From Pholis gunnellus (lineage: Eukaryota > Chordata > Actinopteri > Perciformes > Pholidae), in the NCBI GenBank assembly GCA_910591455.2, contig OU342820.1:1769941-1833940 (forward strand): a DNA stretch of 64,000 nucleotides, given 5' to 3'. This document shows positions 22,314-34,305 of the stretch, in pieces. The position numbers and the translations under genes are program-made. Position 1 is the first letter of the stretch; each line of letters opens with the position of its first letter. Below the pieces are notes generated by a model. That model was not told the DNA's origin, did not search any database, and saw only the letters and a list, made by a program, of their open reading frames with translations.

Positions 22314-23900
22314 TGATAAAGCAGGGTATGCTGAATGCAGCCTCTGCTCCAGGAGATGAAGTACAGCAACAAGGGCTCACGTGTCCTCTCATCACACTGC
22401 AGACACTGTTCACTGTGATGACCACAGCCAGAGGACCAACAGTCCCACTGCAGTTAAATCACAGCTATTATTTTACTCTTGATAAGCTACCTTAGCCAGA
22501 GTAGATCATCATTTTCATTTAAATAATTGAACTGGATTGAATGCATTTTCATTGCAAATAGAAGATTGGCCACAATCCTAACAGCTGTACAGTAACAGTG
22601 GAAGTTAATATGAAGCCATACAGTAATGAAAACTAATCACTTTATTTGTACAGGCGATGCTTCTCGCTACTCTTGCTATCTTTGTTTTTATATGACAAAC
22701 TTTTAAAGGTTAATAATAATAGAGCTGAAATACTGATTAATAACTGAATAATAAATTCGTTTTTTGCTTAAAGTAAATGTCTTATCACTTAATTTTCTTC
22801 TCAGAGTTCACCAGAATGCTACATTTTAAAGCTCATATTTAAAATAGAATGCTCCAGATATGTGTGAGCATATGCCATAAGCACATTTTATTTTGTTTTG
22901 CACAGGTTGCACGTTATTGTTGTTTTGAAAAGATATGAAGTGTAAAACTCAGTAAAACTCTTTATTGCCAAATATTTGAACTTGTTTTGTTTAGTTTTTC
23001 ACAGGTTGCACTTTATTGTTATTATCTTGAAAAGATATTCAGTTCAAAACAGGTTAATTGCAGCCACAATAAGCTATTTTTTGCCAAATATTAGTTATTA
23101 TTTGCACAGATGGAACTTTATTTGCATTGTTCCAACAAAGTCATTGCACATTGTATCTGTTTTTGTCTGATGGAGCAATCTGATGTCCTTGAAAGTGATT
23201 GCAATTTTCTTTATTCTATTGTTTGAAAAAGCACAGATGGAGGACTCACAAAATGTTGTTATTTCAATAAAAGTTCAACATGGACCGATTTTGTTACCAT
23301 TTTGTTGGGGCGATGGAACATGAACTCTTTTCTTCCTCTAAAGTGTGGCGTGACAGAAAAAGTTTGAGAACCACTGCTCTAACTTATCAACATCTTCACT
23401 AATACACACTTTCTCCATTTCTTTATCACTGACCCTTCTAAATGTATCCCATTCAGCACTGCTGAAAGACCATTTCTGTAGTCCTTTTGTCTCATATTCT
23501 TCTAAACTTTGCCCTTTTTAATCATTATTGGATAATGGTCACTTCCTAAAGTTGTGCCTCTTATTACCTGCCAGGAGCTAACTGCTGCCAATGAATCAGA
23601 TGATAAAGTCAGGTCTATTGCCGACTCTGTGCCTGCTCTTATGTTAAATCTTGTTCCAGTTATTTCAGCACTATGTTTTTTAGCTCCAAACTCTTCTATC
23701 ACCATTCCATCGTCCTCATTACTACTACCCCATAATGTGCTATGAGCATTACAATCTCCACTACATATCACTTTCCATTCTAAATGTACAGCTAATTCAT
23801 CCAGTAAATGGATTGAAATTATCTTACGTGGGTTATTAAAAGTTTGTAATTCTGATAATTCCTTGTCCTGTCCAAACTTTAATTATCACATATTCCAGCT

Positions 23901-24612
23901 AGCACCTCCAAATCTGAGGCCATGGTGCTCTGCTGGAAACCGGTGGATTGCTCCCTCCAGGTGGGGACGGAGTGCCTACCTCAAGTGAAGGACTTTAAGT
24001 ATCTCGGGGTCTTGTTCACGAGTGAGGGTAAGATGGAGCGGGAGATCGACAGGCGGATTGGTGCGGCTGCAGCAGTAAAGCAGGCGCTGCACCGGACCGT
24101 CTTGGTGAAGAGAGAGCTGAGCCAGAAGGCAAAGCTCTCAATTTACTGGTCAGTCTACGTTCCTACCCTCACCTATGGTCACGAACTCTGGGTCGTGACC
24201 GAAAGGACAAGGTCGCGGGTACAAGCGGCCAAAATGAGTTTCCTCCGTAGGGTGGCCGGGCTCAGCCTTAGAGATAGGGTAAGGAGCTCGGACATCAGGA
24301 GGGAACTTGGAGTCGAGCCGCTACTCCTTCGCATCGAAAGGAGTCAGCTGAGGTGGTTCGGGCATCTGATTAGGATGCCTTCTGGACGCCTCCCACTGGA
24401 GGTTTTCCGGGCACGTCCAACTGGGAGGAGACCCCGGGGAAGACCCAGAACACGCTGGAGGGATTATATCTCCCAGCTGGCCTGGGAATGCCTCGGGATC
24501 CCCCAGTATGAGCTGGAAAATGTTGCGGGCGAGAGGGAAGTCTGGGTCAGCCTGCTTGGCCTGCTGCCACCGCGACCCGACCCCGGATAAGCGGAGGAAA
24601 ATGGATGGATGG
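23901..24612 (+). mobile_element. Rex3/RTE-like LINE, 3' end
   Basis: The 3' tail is GGAAAATGGATGGATGGAT, the GATG-type tail typical of fish Rex3. An 11-bp duplication ATATTCCAGCT flanks the insertion (23890-23900 and 24613-24623). It contains the last 222 codons of the polymerase, listed separately. It interrupts the I-clade LINE endonuclease. Confidence 0.85.
23922..24590 (+). pseudogene. Rex3-like polymerase C-terminal fragment
   Basis: An open frame from the end of the reverse transcriptase to the natural stop. It reads FKYLGVLFTSEGKMEREIDR, then the thumb and C-terminal region QAAKMSFLRRVAGLSLRDRV, SQLRWFGHLIRMPSGRLPLE, and the basic GRRPRGRPRTRWRDY. There is no catalytic core because the copy is 5' truncated, so it cannot encode an active enzyme. 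A diverged relative of its middle portion recurs at 58190-58345. Confidence 0.85.
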
Positions 24613-24840
24613 ATATTCCAGCTCTGTTCCTTTCCCCAAAACCTGATGCTGTATTCCTTGTTTTACAAACATCAAACACCCTTCTCCATCACCCCGACTC
24701 TATCTCTGTGAATACTATCATATCCTTTAATACCAAAGTCTAATTCTGGTTTCAGCCAGGTTTCCTGAGCACAAATGATTTCTGGTTTCTTTTTTAGGTT
24801 TTTAATGAATCCTTTAAACTCCTGGCCATAGGATGGTGTT

Positions 24841-26590
24841 TAGAAAGTCATAATTCTCACGGTGCCTACGTTTCCTGAAGGCAACGTGGTTGAGGAAGGT
24901 CCTCAGCCTCCTTTGTTATGCTGTCACTTATGATGACACGCCCCTCTCATTTGATGCCACGCCCCCCACGCCAGATCAGGGACAAAGATCTGAAAAAAAG
25001 AAATTTGAAACTGAAAAAATTAGATTTTAAACTAAAAAATAAGATCGGAAACTGAAAAATATAAGACTTTAAATATGAAAATATATATTAAAGTGAAAAA
25101 TGACAATAAATATTTTATTCAAAACAATTCCGTAACTGAATCAAAGTTATATTTAACACCAAAACACATTTCTTTCACTTATTTTTTGTTTGAACACGTT
25201 CAAAGTTCAAGTTCATTTTTACTTTCAGTTTCAATTTTGTTTTTCAAATGATCAAAACTATTGGCCTGGATTTGGCACCATAGAGGTGTAGGTGATTAGA
25301 CACAGGTGGGATCAATCAGGGGCGGGGCAGACATTCACAGTGGCGGGAAAACACCCAAAGGCAGGAAGTGAAGTGACCTGAAACGAGAGGAGAGGTAAGT
25401 AACACAAAATACAGGAAATAATGATAACTGATAAAATACGGAAAACATTACGAAGACAGGACAAGACAGGACATCACAGACCGTACCCCTCCCTACTCTG
25501 GCTCTGATTGGCTATACCATTCCAGGCGTTCTATGCATCTGCTTAATGCTAACTTTGGCCAAGTTAACTGGTAGGAACCATAAATTAAAGCATTAAATCT
25601 CACAATTATTTATGTCTTATTTATACATGTATTAAAGCATTTAATTACATAATTAGTTATGTATTTACATATTTAGTTTCAGCTCTAAAAACCTTCCGTG
25701 GGGTGGAAAGTGAGCTGGAAGTTTCCACTTGACATCCTGTATACGTGTCATCTGTTACATTTTTATCATAAAATGTCTTTACCAAATAGCCAAACTGACA
25801 AATGAAAAAACTACGTGCATCCTCTTCACTGGGGGAAAATCTCCCCCAGAAAACCTCCATCCCTCCCCTCTCCTTCCCTTCTCCCTGTGTATCTCTCCCT
25901 CTGCTGGCTAATAATACCTCTGTTCAAGCCTCAGCATACAGGCCTTTGATAGCGCCACTCCAGGCTGCCATGCGTCAGCCATGACGTCAATGCATCCAAA
26001 CACACAGGGCTCTGTGTGGAGGAGAAGCCTGCTGTGGGAGGGTTAGCTCGGCCTGTAAGCTGCTGCCTGCATGCCTGTAGCTTTGCTTGGTAGCATAGCA
26101 CAGTGAATGGCAGAGAAAAAAATGAAGCTTTGAATGCTGGAAAGGTGAGGGGCAGCGGGCGGGGGGGACACAACGAGGAAGGAGTATGAGGGAGAAGAAG
26201 AGTGGTACTCCATTTTCACACTGCACAAATCAAAATGTTCTGTTCTTCTGATAACTGCTGCTATTGGTTATTAATTATCACCAAAGCTATATATTTATAG
26301 ATGCCTCTAGGAAACATATGGTCAGCCACTTGACAACCATACGATAGTTGCTCATGCTTTGTTGATTCATTCCACTTTTGGTCATCTTTTGGTAGCTGCT
26401 GGAGGCCCCACTGAAATCTGAGCAGAAGGAGTTTCTTCCATTGGTGCAAAGGGACAGTGCATAAACAAAGACAGGTAGAAACATACAATTCCTAAAAATA
26501 AACTGAGAGAAAGGTTGACAAGCACCATATACCACGACATTTACATTCAATCAGAGGAAACTAGAGAAAAAACAAAGATAATAGACAACA
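24841..26590. other. Intergenic repeats and unassigned sequence
   Basis: 24.95-25.28 kb is AT-rich with CTGAAAAA/AAACTGAAAA runs and ends in GGCCTGGATTTGGCACCATA, a motif common in fish short transposons. 25340-25480 is copy B of the dispersed repeat at 15030. I see no supportable gene in the rest; CT-rich tracts at 25.85 and 26.15 kb produce spurious open frames. Confidence 0.4.
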
Positions 26591-27560
26591 ATTCTCTATT
26601 GAGTGTAGGATTTTAAATTCAATGACTTGAATTTAGTGCTGGAGGACATGGAGAAAATATTGTTGCACATTTGTAATAGTTCATGGATCGGAAGGGAGAG
26701 ATAGTTATCTGTGCCAAACAGCAGCTTGTAGATTTTTGAGAAGGACTTTTTTGTGAATGATTTATTGCTTGAGTTGTATGTGATTGATGTTTGAAAGGCT
26801 GATTTCACCTTTTTGCCAGTACTTCAGTTGTTCTACCCCTGATGTCATACCTTTGTCTTAGAGCTTCAGGTGGTATCAGTCAGTAGTCTTCAAATAAATA
26901 TTCCACGTGTGTGATTTCTTCCATGAGTTTTAGTCAGTTAGTTAATTTTTTCATTTATTATTTGTTCATTTTTCTATATTAAAGCAGGCCCTCATTTACA
27001 ATGACGAGGAGTTCAAAACAAAGGCAAACACTGTATATAAGGATAAAAAAACCCACAAAGATAAGAACAAGAAAATCAGCTCAAACAATTACACACTGAC
27101 ACACAGTGGCCATGATCAAAGCCCTGAACTGTCCCTGGGTTGGAAGACCAGTGTGTTGGAGGTCATTATGAGCTGGGAGCACTGACTGAAAAGGCCGACT
27201 TTCCAAGAGCAGAACGTGTTTGTAGGATTTTAAGTATAAACCAGTCACAACAGCCAGTTAGATATGGTCCAAAGTTTACATCCTGCATTGTCTTAATGTA
27301 AGATGGGAGCTATCCGATCAGAGTTTGATAGATAAACACATACAGATGTTTATTATACCTCTCTGAGCTTCAGATAGTGAGATTATATTATACATATAAA
27401 GAGTTACAAGAACTGGACCCAGGATTGAACCTTGTGGATCACCCTTGGATATTGGTAAACACTCTGAACGGATAGTTCCTAAGTTCCCTGACTGCTCAGA
27501 CAGGTCATTCAGGAACCATGCACAAGCACTTGAATCAAAACCATTATTGCTTAAAATATG
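26591..27560 (-). pseudogene. LINE remnant
   Basis: The minus-strand frame near 27.55-27.35 kb reads SNNGFDSSACAWFLNDLSEQ and KGDPQGSILGPVLVTLYMYN, the palm block (PQGS.LGP) of an L2-like reverse transcriptase. Downstream sequence to about 26.6 kb has many stops. Dead copy; its 5' end is lost. Confidence 0.6.
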
Positions 27561-27825
27561 TCTTGCCCCAGCATCTCCCTCTGCTGCTACGAGCCCTGAC
27601 CAGGGACCAGGGCGTCCCGTCCCGTCCTGCATCCCGTCATGCGCGTATTCATGTATCTGCAATCTCATGTTAGTGTATTTGTAGGTGGTGAGCTTCATGT
27701 AACATTTTATTTCACTTGTCAAATGTAACCGTAGCTGTGGCGTCATAATGAGGTTATTAGGAGGTGGTTCAACTGTAGTAGGACAGCACTGAAGGCCCAG
27801 GTATAACATACACGGCCCGCCACTG
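27561..27825 (-). mobile_element. hAT-like family 'CAGTGGYGGGCC', copy 1 (end fragment)
   Basis: On the minus strand this begins CAGTGGCGGGCCGTGTATGT and continues with CCTGGGCCTTCAGTGCTGTC, matching the left end of the element at 50518. Only the terminal 250 bp or so are recognisable. Confidence 0.7.
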
Positions 27826-28221
27826 AGTTTACATCATAACAATAGAGCAGATTCATCCAAGAAAAAGCGAGAAGCAATTTAGTGAATTCCCTATAGTGCT
27901 GCTGACCCGTACTGTAACATGATAATGATGACGTGATGATACAGTTCATGTCAATGAAAGCCACTGGCACAGACCATGATGCACTAGTTGACAGTTTTTC
28001 TGTCAAAAAAAGAACACAGTTTAACAGAGGTTTGTGTCTTTGCTCTCAAAATGTTGTGAGTTCCCTCTCTCCAGATTCTCTTTGTCTTATGAGTTTCTTC
28101 AAAAAAATAAGTAATTTAATAGACAGCTGATACATTCTTGAATCTTGAAGTCTTTAAAAAACTCAAGTGCACTATTATCCACTCAATGAAAGAGTAAGTT
28201 ACTTAAAATGCTATGTCTCAC

Positions 28222-28225
<4 letters not shown>

Positions 28226-28255
<30 letters not shown>
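28226..28255. repeat. (CA)n microsatellite
   Basis: Plain CA repeat. Between 27826 and 28520 I see nothing else. Confidence 0.95.
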
Positions 28256-28258
<3 letters not shown>

Positions 28259-28529
28259 TCTTGCCTCGGCAACCGCACAGTTACTAAGAGACTGATTGCA
28301 AAGAGGCAGTGTTTCCATGGTAACGCTAGTGGCTGAGTCATCTTCACTGCAGTGCGTGCTCTCACGAGTGAACATGTGTTTATCCGCTGTTTGTATATTG
28401 GTGGTCATTCATTCATCTTCACTTGGTTTTGGACATGATTACAATTCTTAAACACAAATAATGACATATCTTCAAAATGTCTGTTAAACATTTGTGTCAG
28501 GTAATATAAAAAAAAAAACGCAAGGCAAG

Positions 28530-29480
28530 TATATTAATAAAACACATTTCAGCAACAAGGCAATTCCAAGCACTTTACATAAAACATCAAAAGACAACGT
28601 GTCGAAGAACACAAACTATGAAAGGTCATATAAATACAATTCAAATCAGTCAGGAGCCAAGAGAATAAAGAATAGAGAATAACAAAGCTACAATAGAATA
28701 AAACAGTGCCGTATAATAAATGATTTAATAAAAGGCAGAAGGCAAACAGAAAAGTCTTCAGCCTCGAGTTAAACAAAGTGAGGGTTGCAGCTGACCTGTA
28801 GTTTTCTGGGAGTTTGTTCCAGATATATGTTGCATAAAAACTGAACGCTGCCTCATCAGGGGGCATGAGAGGTCTGGATGGTTCAAAAGGTCACAAATGT
28901 ATGTTGGCCCTAAACCATTGCTTTATAAACCAAGAGTACTATTTTCAAATCATTTTTTTGACAGACAAGAAACCAGTGTAAAGACCTCAGCACTGGAGTG
29001 ATGTGATCCACTTTCTTTGTCTTAGTGAGGACTCGAGCAGCAGTGTTTTGTCTATTTAATTTGTAAAGGAGACCTGCGAAGATACCTTTACAGTCGAGTC
29101 TGCTGAAGATGAATGCATAGACAGGTTTTTCCAAGTCCTGCTGAGACATAAGTCCTTCAATCCTTGGTATGTTCTTCAGGTGGTAGTAGGATGACTTTGT
29201 AATTGTCTTTGTCTTGTAGCTATAAAACTTCCGGTTGGAATCCATGAATACACCCAGATTTCTGGCTTGGTTTGTGGTTTCTAACATTGCTGGCTGAAGT
29301 TGAGCGCTGACTGTTAATCCTTCCTGCTTGGCTCCAAAAACAACTACCTCAGTTTAATCTTTGTTTAATTGAAGTTAACTCTGGCACATCCAATCGTTGA
29401 TTTGTTCAATGCATTTGCTCAGTGATTGTATAGGACCATAGTCGCCTGGTGATGTGGTTATTTAAATTTGAGTATCATCA
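28530..29480 (-). pseudogene. L2-type LINE, 3' part
   Basis: Minus-strand frames give NLGVFMDSNRKFYSYKTKTI, SYYHLKNIPRIEGLMSQQDL, ARVLTKTKKVDHITPVLRSL HW in sequence, then EAAFSFYATYIWNKLPENYR. This is the C-terminal portion of an L2-clade polymerase. The 3' tail (TTTTATGTAAAGTGCTTGGA then ATTGCCTTGTTGCTGAAATG) is typical of fish L2/Rex1 relatives. Frameshifts are present and the RT core is missing. Confidence 0.75.
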
Positions 29481-30268
29481 TCATTCTATAAATAAATAGA
29501 ATTGTACAGGTCGACATATAATCGTAATATAATAGAAACATATGTGGTATAAAATCAACTCAAGCCCTTCCTATATGGAAAGCAACCATGTACCACGCTT
29601 AAGGCAGGTAACAGTAGACCTGTGGGTGAATTTTATGAATGGAAGTAAATGAAGGAGATGCCTTTTTACCCTGCAAAACATATTTGATTACAGCTATATG
29701 AAAAAAGGAGACTTCAGCTCTGCTTTCAACACCATCATCCCGTCTCTGCTGCATGACAAGCTCTCCCTGCTGCATGTGCCGCACTTCACCTGTAATTGGA
29801 TCACAGACTTCCTGTCTGACAGGAAGCTGCATGTGAAGCTGGGGAAACATGTCTCAGACCATCACTACCGCTTCCCCCCAAGGCTGCGTTCTTTCCCCTC
29901 TGCTCTTCTCATTGTATACCAACAGCTGCACCTCCAGTCACCAGTCCGTCAAGCTGCTGAAGATCGCGGATGACACCACCCTCATTGGACTCATCTCTGA
30001 TGGGGATGTCTCCGCCTACAGGTTGGAGATCAACCATCTAGTGACCTGGGCCGGATTAAACAACTTAGTGCTCAACTCTCTAAAGACAGTGGAGATGGTT
30101 GTGGATTTCCACAAGTACAAAGCCCCACCTATCACCCTGTGTGACTCCCTCGTTGACAGCGTGGAGTCCTTCAGCTTCCTGGGCTCCGCCATAACCCAGG
30201 ACCTCAAGTGGGAGCTGAACATCAGCTGACAGAGAGCCACAGCTCTCTTGAGCCGTGTATTCCTATAG

Positions 30269-32408
30269 ACCTCAGTAGTAATGAACTTCATGAACTTCAA
30301 TGATAAGATCGAAGAGAACATTAACAATCTACTGCCCTCATCCAGTACTGATCTTTCCTCAAATAGAGTAACCTTAGAAACAGCTGTTAACCCTGATATA
30401 TATTTAGATGGCTTTACTCCCATCGACCTTCATCAATTGACTTCAACAATTTCTACGTCTGAACCTTCTACCTGTCTCTTGGACCTCATCCTTATTAGGC
30501 TGCTTAAAGAAGTGTTACCGTTAGTTGGCTAACTATAGACCGATCTTTAACCTTCCTTTCGCAGTCGCGAATCAGTTTTGTGACATTCTACAGAACAATA
30601 GTTTATTTGAGGACTTTCAGTCAGGATTTAGAAAGCATTGTAGCACAGAGACAGCTCTGGTAAAAATAACTAATGACCTTCTATTTGCATCAGACAAAGG
30701 ACTTGTCTTTCTTCTTGTCTTGTTAGACCTTAGTGCTGCGTTCGCCACCATTGACCATTAAATCCTGTTACAGAGACTAGAACATTTAACTGGCATTAAA
30801 GGAACCGCACTAGGCTGGTTTAAGTCCTATTTATCTGATCAATCTCAGTTTGTAAACGATGAAACCAACGTTAGTCATGGAGTTCCACAAGGTTCTGTGC
30901 TTGAACCAATTTTATTCACCTTATATATGCTTCCTTTAGGCAATATAATCAGAAAACACTCCATAAACTTTCATTGTTATGCAGATGGTACTCAATTATT
31001 TCTATCAATCAAGCCAGAAGAAACCAACCAGCTCACTAAACCTCAAGCATGTCTTAAGGACATAAAAACCTGGATGACCTGAAACTTCCTGATGTTAAAC
31101 TCAGACAAACCTGAAGTTATTCTACTCGGCCCAGAACACCTCCGACATCAGTTATCTAATGATATAGTTTCTCTATATGGCATCGCCCTGGCATCCAGCA
31201 CCACCGTAAAGAATCTCGGAGTTACCTTTGTTCAGGATTTGTCCTTTAACTCCCAGATAAAACAAATTTCAAGGACTGCCTTTTTTTCACCTATGTAACA
31301 TTTCGAAAATCAGGCACATCCTGTCTCAAAGCGATGCAGAGAAACTAGTTCATGCATTTATTACTTCTAAACTAGATTACTGCAATTCCTTATTATCAGG
31401 CTGCTCTAACAAGTCTCTAAAATCTATCCAGTTGATTCAGAGTGCTGCAGCACGTGTACCAACAAAAACTAAGAAAAGACATCATATTACTCCTGTATTA
31501 GCTTCTCTGCACTGGCTCCCTGTAAAATCCTTCTCCTCACCTACAAAGCCCTCATTGGTCAGGCACCGTCATATCTTAAGGAGCACATAGTACCATATTA
31601 ACCCACTAGACAGCTGTGCTCCCTAAATTCAGGGTTACTTGTTGTTCCTAGAGTCTTAAAAAGTAGGATGGAAGCCAGAGCCTTCAGTTATCAAGCTCCT
31701 CCTCTGTGGAACCAGCTTCCAGTTTCAGTCCGGGGGTCAGACACACTCACCACATTTAAGAGTAGGCTTAAGACTTTCCTCTTTGATAACGCTTATAGTT
31801 ATGGCTAACTCAGGTTTATAGTTATGGCTAACTCAGGTTTATAGTTAGGGCTAACTCAGGTTTATAGTTAGGGCTGGCTCAGGTTTATAGTTAGAACTGG
31901 CTCAGGTTTGCCTTGGAACAGCCCCTAGATATGCTGCTATAGGTCTAGACTGCCGGGGGACTTCCTAGGATACACTGAGCTCCTCTCTCCTCTTCTCTAT
32001 CGCCTTCTGTATGAATTCAGATTTTAGTAACAGTAGTCACATTGCTTGCTATTGCCGATACCATTACTACTTTTGTTATCATTGTTATTCTACTATATCC
32101 CCTGCTGTTATTACTAGTAGTCGTAGTTTTTCCATCATTATTATACTTACTACTCTCATTATATGAATAATTTCGGTCATATACATTGAATGTGCAACTC
32201 TGTTATGTTGTTCATTCTGTACACATGACATCTATCACACTTCTGTCCATCCTGATTGAGGGATCCCTCCTCTGTTGCTCTCCCTAAGGTTTCTTCCTTT
32301 TTTTTCTCCCCATTTTTCCTGTACAGATGTGAGGGTCCTGGGAGAGAGGATGTCGCATCTGTACAGATTGTAAAAGCCTCTGAGGCAAATTAGTGATTTC
32401 GGGCTATA
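30269..32408 (+). mobile_element. Nested L2-type LINE, catalytic Asp lost
   Basis: The copy is 5' truncated. Frames give NDKIEENINNLLPSSSTDLS, NYRPIFNLPF, SGFRKHCSTETALVKITNDL, LLDLSAAFATIDH, SHGVPQGSVLEPILFTLYML, and CYADGTQLF. The usual YADD is YADG here (codons at 30978-30989), removing a catalytic aspartate. Stops interrupt the frame. The 3' tail (GCCTCTGAGGCAAATTAGTG) closely resembles the tail of the LINE it sits in. Confidence 0.8.
31790..31915 (+). repeat. Short tandem array in LINE 3' region
   Basis: About five copies of a 23-24-bp unit, TTTATAGTTATGGCTAACTC AGG, with GGCTGGCTCAGG variants. They lie in the 3' region of the nested L2-type LINE. Confidence 0.9.
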
Positions 32409-32835
32409 CAAAATACTGCACTTCTACACTGCCATCATTGAGTCCATCCTCTGCTCCGCCATCACGGTGCGCATCATTGAGAGGGTGATTGGCTGCAATC
32501 TGCCATCCCTCCATGACTTGTTCAACTCTAGGACCCTGAGACAGGCAAGAAAGATTGTAGCCGACCCCTCTCGCCCTGGACATAAACTCTTCGAGTCCGT
32601 TCCCTCTGGACGGGGGCTGCAGTCCATCAGGACCAAGACCTCACACCACAATAGCAGTTTCTTCCGATCTGCAGTTGGGCACATCAATAAAGCCCAGGAC
32701 CCCCACTGACTCAGACAGTTACCTATCAGGACAATCTCTAACAGTTACAAACCCTTGCATATCTTATCTCTATTACAGATTTTAAAGCCCCCTGAGGCAA
32801 ATTTGTGATTTTGGGTTGTACATAAATAAAATTGA

Positions 32836-33640
32836 GCAGTATTCTCTGGTCACAGGGGGCTGCAGGGTGGGGGGGCGAGGAGAGACAACTAGAGTCTCCC
32901 TGCATGTTTGGCAATGTTTAACCACAGGAGCTTGCAGAGGCACACTGGTCCTTAGGAAAATGGCCGAAAAAAATAACAAAGTAACTTTTTGTAAGATGTG
33001 ATACAAATTCTTGGATGAGATATGTTCTTTAATGCCAGGTCCTTCGTGTTTATGTTTGGTAGTTGAGTCTGGATGAGAGACAGATTATTGTTATTACTAC
33101 ACAATCATATGCAACATTAGAGGTGTGTAAAAAGGGTGTGGTCCCCATAATGTGATATATACCAAATCACACACACACAAACCTAAACACACGCACACAA
33201 ACATTACATAAAGAATAATAAAGAAATGGATGGGTAATTGTCATGCTACCCTGTAGAAACTGCAAAGGAGTTGAAGCCCCCTCCCCCACTATCTGTTACA
33301 GGGAGTGTTCCTCTTTCTCCACTAGGAACCCTGCATTATTAATGCTATAGTGTGTGCACTAGGGTGGGTATTTCTGGATTTCTATGAGCTTTGCTTTGCA
33401 CTTCACATTTTTACGCCTGCATTTGTTCACACACAAACACTGCACATTGTTTCTGTATCTGAAAGGTAGATACATGAATTCCCTTCCAGTTTCAGAATGC
33501 GTGTGTGTGTGTATGTGCGTGCTTTGTACATTATTGTGCAACGCTCTGCGTGTTGTGTTTGCATGCATGCTGTCCACGGATGCTTTGTGTGTGTATCTCT
33601 TTGTGCCAAAGGGGGTGGGAGGCTGAACAGGAGGGTAGGA
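32836..33640. other. Intergenic, nothing recognised
   Basis: A (CA)-rich patch lies at 33168-33205. No gene or bounded repeat is supported. Confidence 0.5.
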
Positions 33641-33820
33641 TTCTATAAATAGAAAGCTCTCCCTGCGAGAGAGAGAGAGAGAGAGAGGGAGAGAGGGAGA
33701 GAGGGAGAGAGAGAGAGAGAGGGAAAGAGGGAGAGAAAGAGAGAGACAGAGACAGAGACACAAAGAAAGAAATGGAGAAAGAGGGAGTCAGAGGCGGCTG
33801 TGCTATACTCGCCTAGAAGG
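33641..33820 (+). promoter_or_regulatory. TATA-like site followed by a GA tract and a donor-like site
   Basis: TTCTATAAATAGAAAG at 33641-33656 is a good TATA-box match. About 30 bp downstream begins a (GA)n tract (33667-33767) and, at 33818, a plausible splice donor GAAG|GTACAG. The region lies about 3.3 kb upstream of the predicted fbxl16 exon 1. It could be an alternative first exon or chance; no transcript evidence is available here. Confidence 0.3.
33667..33767. repeat. (GA)n tract
   Basis: GA/GGGA purine tract with small interruptions. It is the source of serine/leucine-rich antisense frames that I reject as genes. Confidence 0.95.
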
Positions 33821-34305
33821 TACAGAACAAACAGAGGAGGAGATGCAGTGAGCAGTGAGCCATGCCGTCACTTCCTTATCGAGGTGATGCCCATAACAAG
33901 GCAAGCCCCCGGAAGGACGTTTATGGCAGTGATTCCCAAACCAGCCTTTAAAATGAATCAGCGTCGACTTGTGACCTCACATCACAAGCAGAGGGTATTC
34001 GCTGTTAGCGGTTCAATAAAGAGTGATTTATTTTTCCTTTCTGTTGGCTTCATGAGTTCAGTTAATGGTTGATAGTTATTTTAGTCTTTCAGTCAATCAT
34101 TAATTAGTTGAACTAATTGCACTTATAATTAATCAGTTCTTGCTTTACAGTCTAAAAGTCCATACTGGTGTTCTTCAGATTTTGAAAATTGATTTTGCAA
34201 TGGACATGAACGGCATTTCCTCCACAGCTAACTACTGATGAATGCATTTTAGTCTCCTTTGCTATTTAAGCTTTATTTATTTCCTCTCCCAAACTTTACA
34301 AGATG

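Larger units (their letters stand above)
19292..23376. mobile_element. hAT-type element containing a nested LINE, 4.1 kb
   Basis: The termini CGGTGGTTCTCAAACT and AGTTTGAGAACCACTG match at 15 of 16 positions. The flanks CTTTAACT (19284-19291) and CTCTAACT (23377-23384) are an 8-bp duplication with one change. The hAT's own sequence (19292 to about 19975 and 22314-23376) contains no readable transposase. A LINE sits between. A run of 31 G lies at 19491-19521. Confidence 0.88.
16375..24840 (-). mobile_element. I-clade-like LINE, broken and invaded by three other elements
   Basis: Read from high to low coordinates on the minus strand, the pieces follow LINE order. They are an endonuclease (EIICAQETWLKPELDFGIKG near 24.75 kb; GDCNAHSTLWGSSNEDDG and IDLTLSSDSLAAVSSWQVIR at 23.77-23.50 kb), a linker (VPWWAKECDEEIQSRNKYYK near 19.2 kb), the end of the reverse transcriptase just after its YADD position (GSIWKKGRNVEFIVKKLQ, 19.1 kb), an RNase H domain (IICSDSSLSLASLQNSHSDS, WVPAHIGVKGKEMAH, 16.95-16.7 kb) and a terminal zinc knuckle (KCNYCGQEETVEHVNVQCQK, 16.5 kb). 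RNase H plus zinc knuckle points to the I/Nimb group. Most of the RT is deleted near 19.12 kb and stops are frequent, so it is dead. Insertions split it at 17622-19013, 19292-23376 and 23901-24612. Confidence 0.8.
29690..32835 (+). mobile_element. L2/Maui-like LINE split by another LINE
   Basis: The 5' part (29700-30268) has RT motifs in two frames: DFSSAFNTIIPSLLHDKLSL, then after a frameshift ASPQGCVLSPLLFSLYTN and IADDTTLIGLISDGD. The 3' part resumes at 32409 with YTAIIESILCSAITV and KIVADPSRPGHKLFESVPSG RG. It ends in GCCCCCTGAGGCAAATTTGT and a TAAATAAAAT tail near 32835. A segment between the two parts is missing. Inactive. Confidence 0.75.

Noticed and set aside
22274..22495. 73-codon plus-strand frame at the LINE/hAT junction
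   Set aside because: It spans a transposon junction and has no similarity or splice context.
33359..33763. 134-codon antisense frame rich in Ser and Leu
   Set aside because: Translation of the GA tract with no family match.
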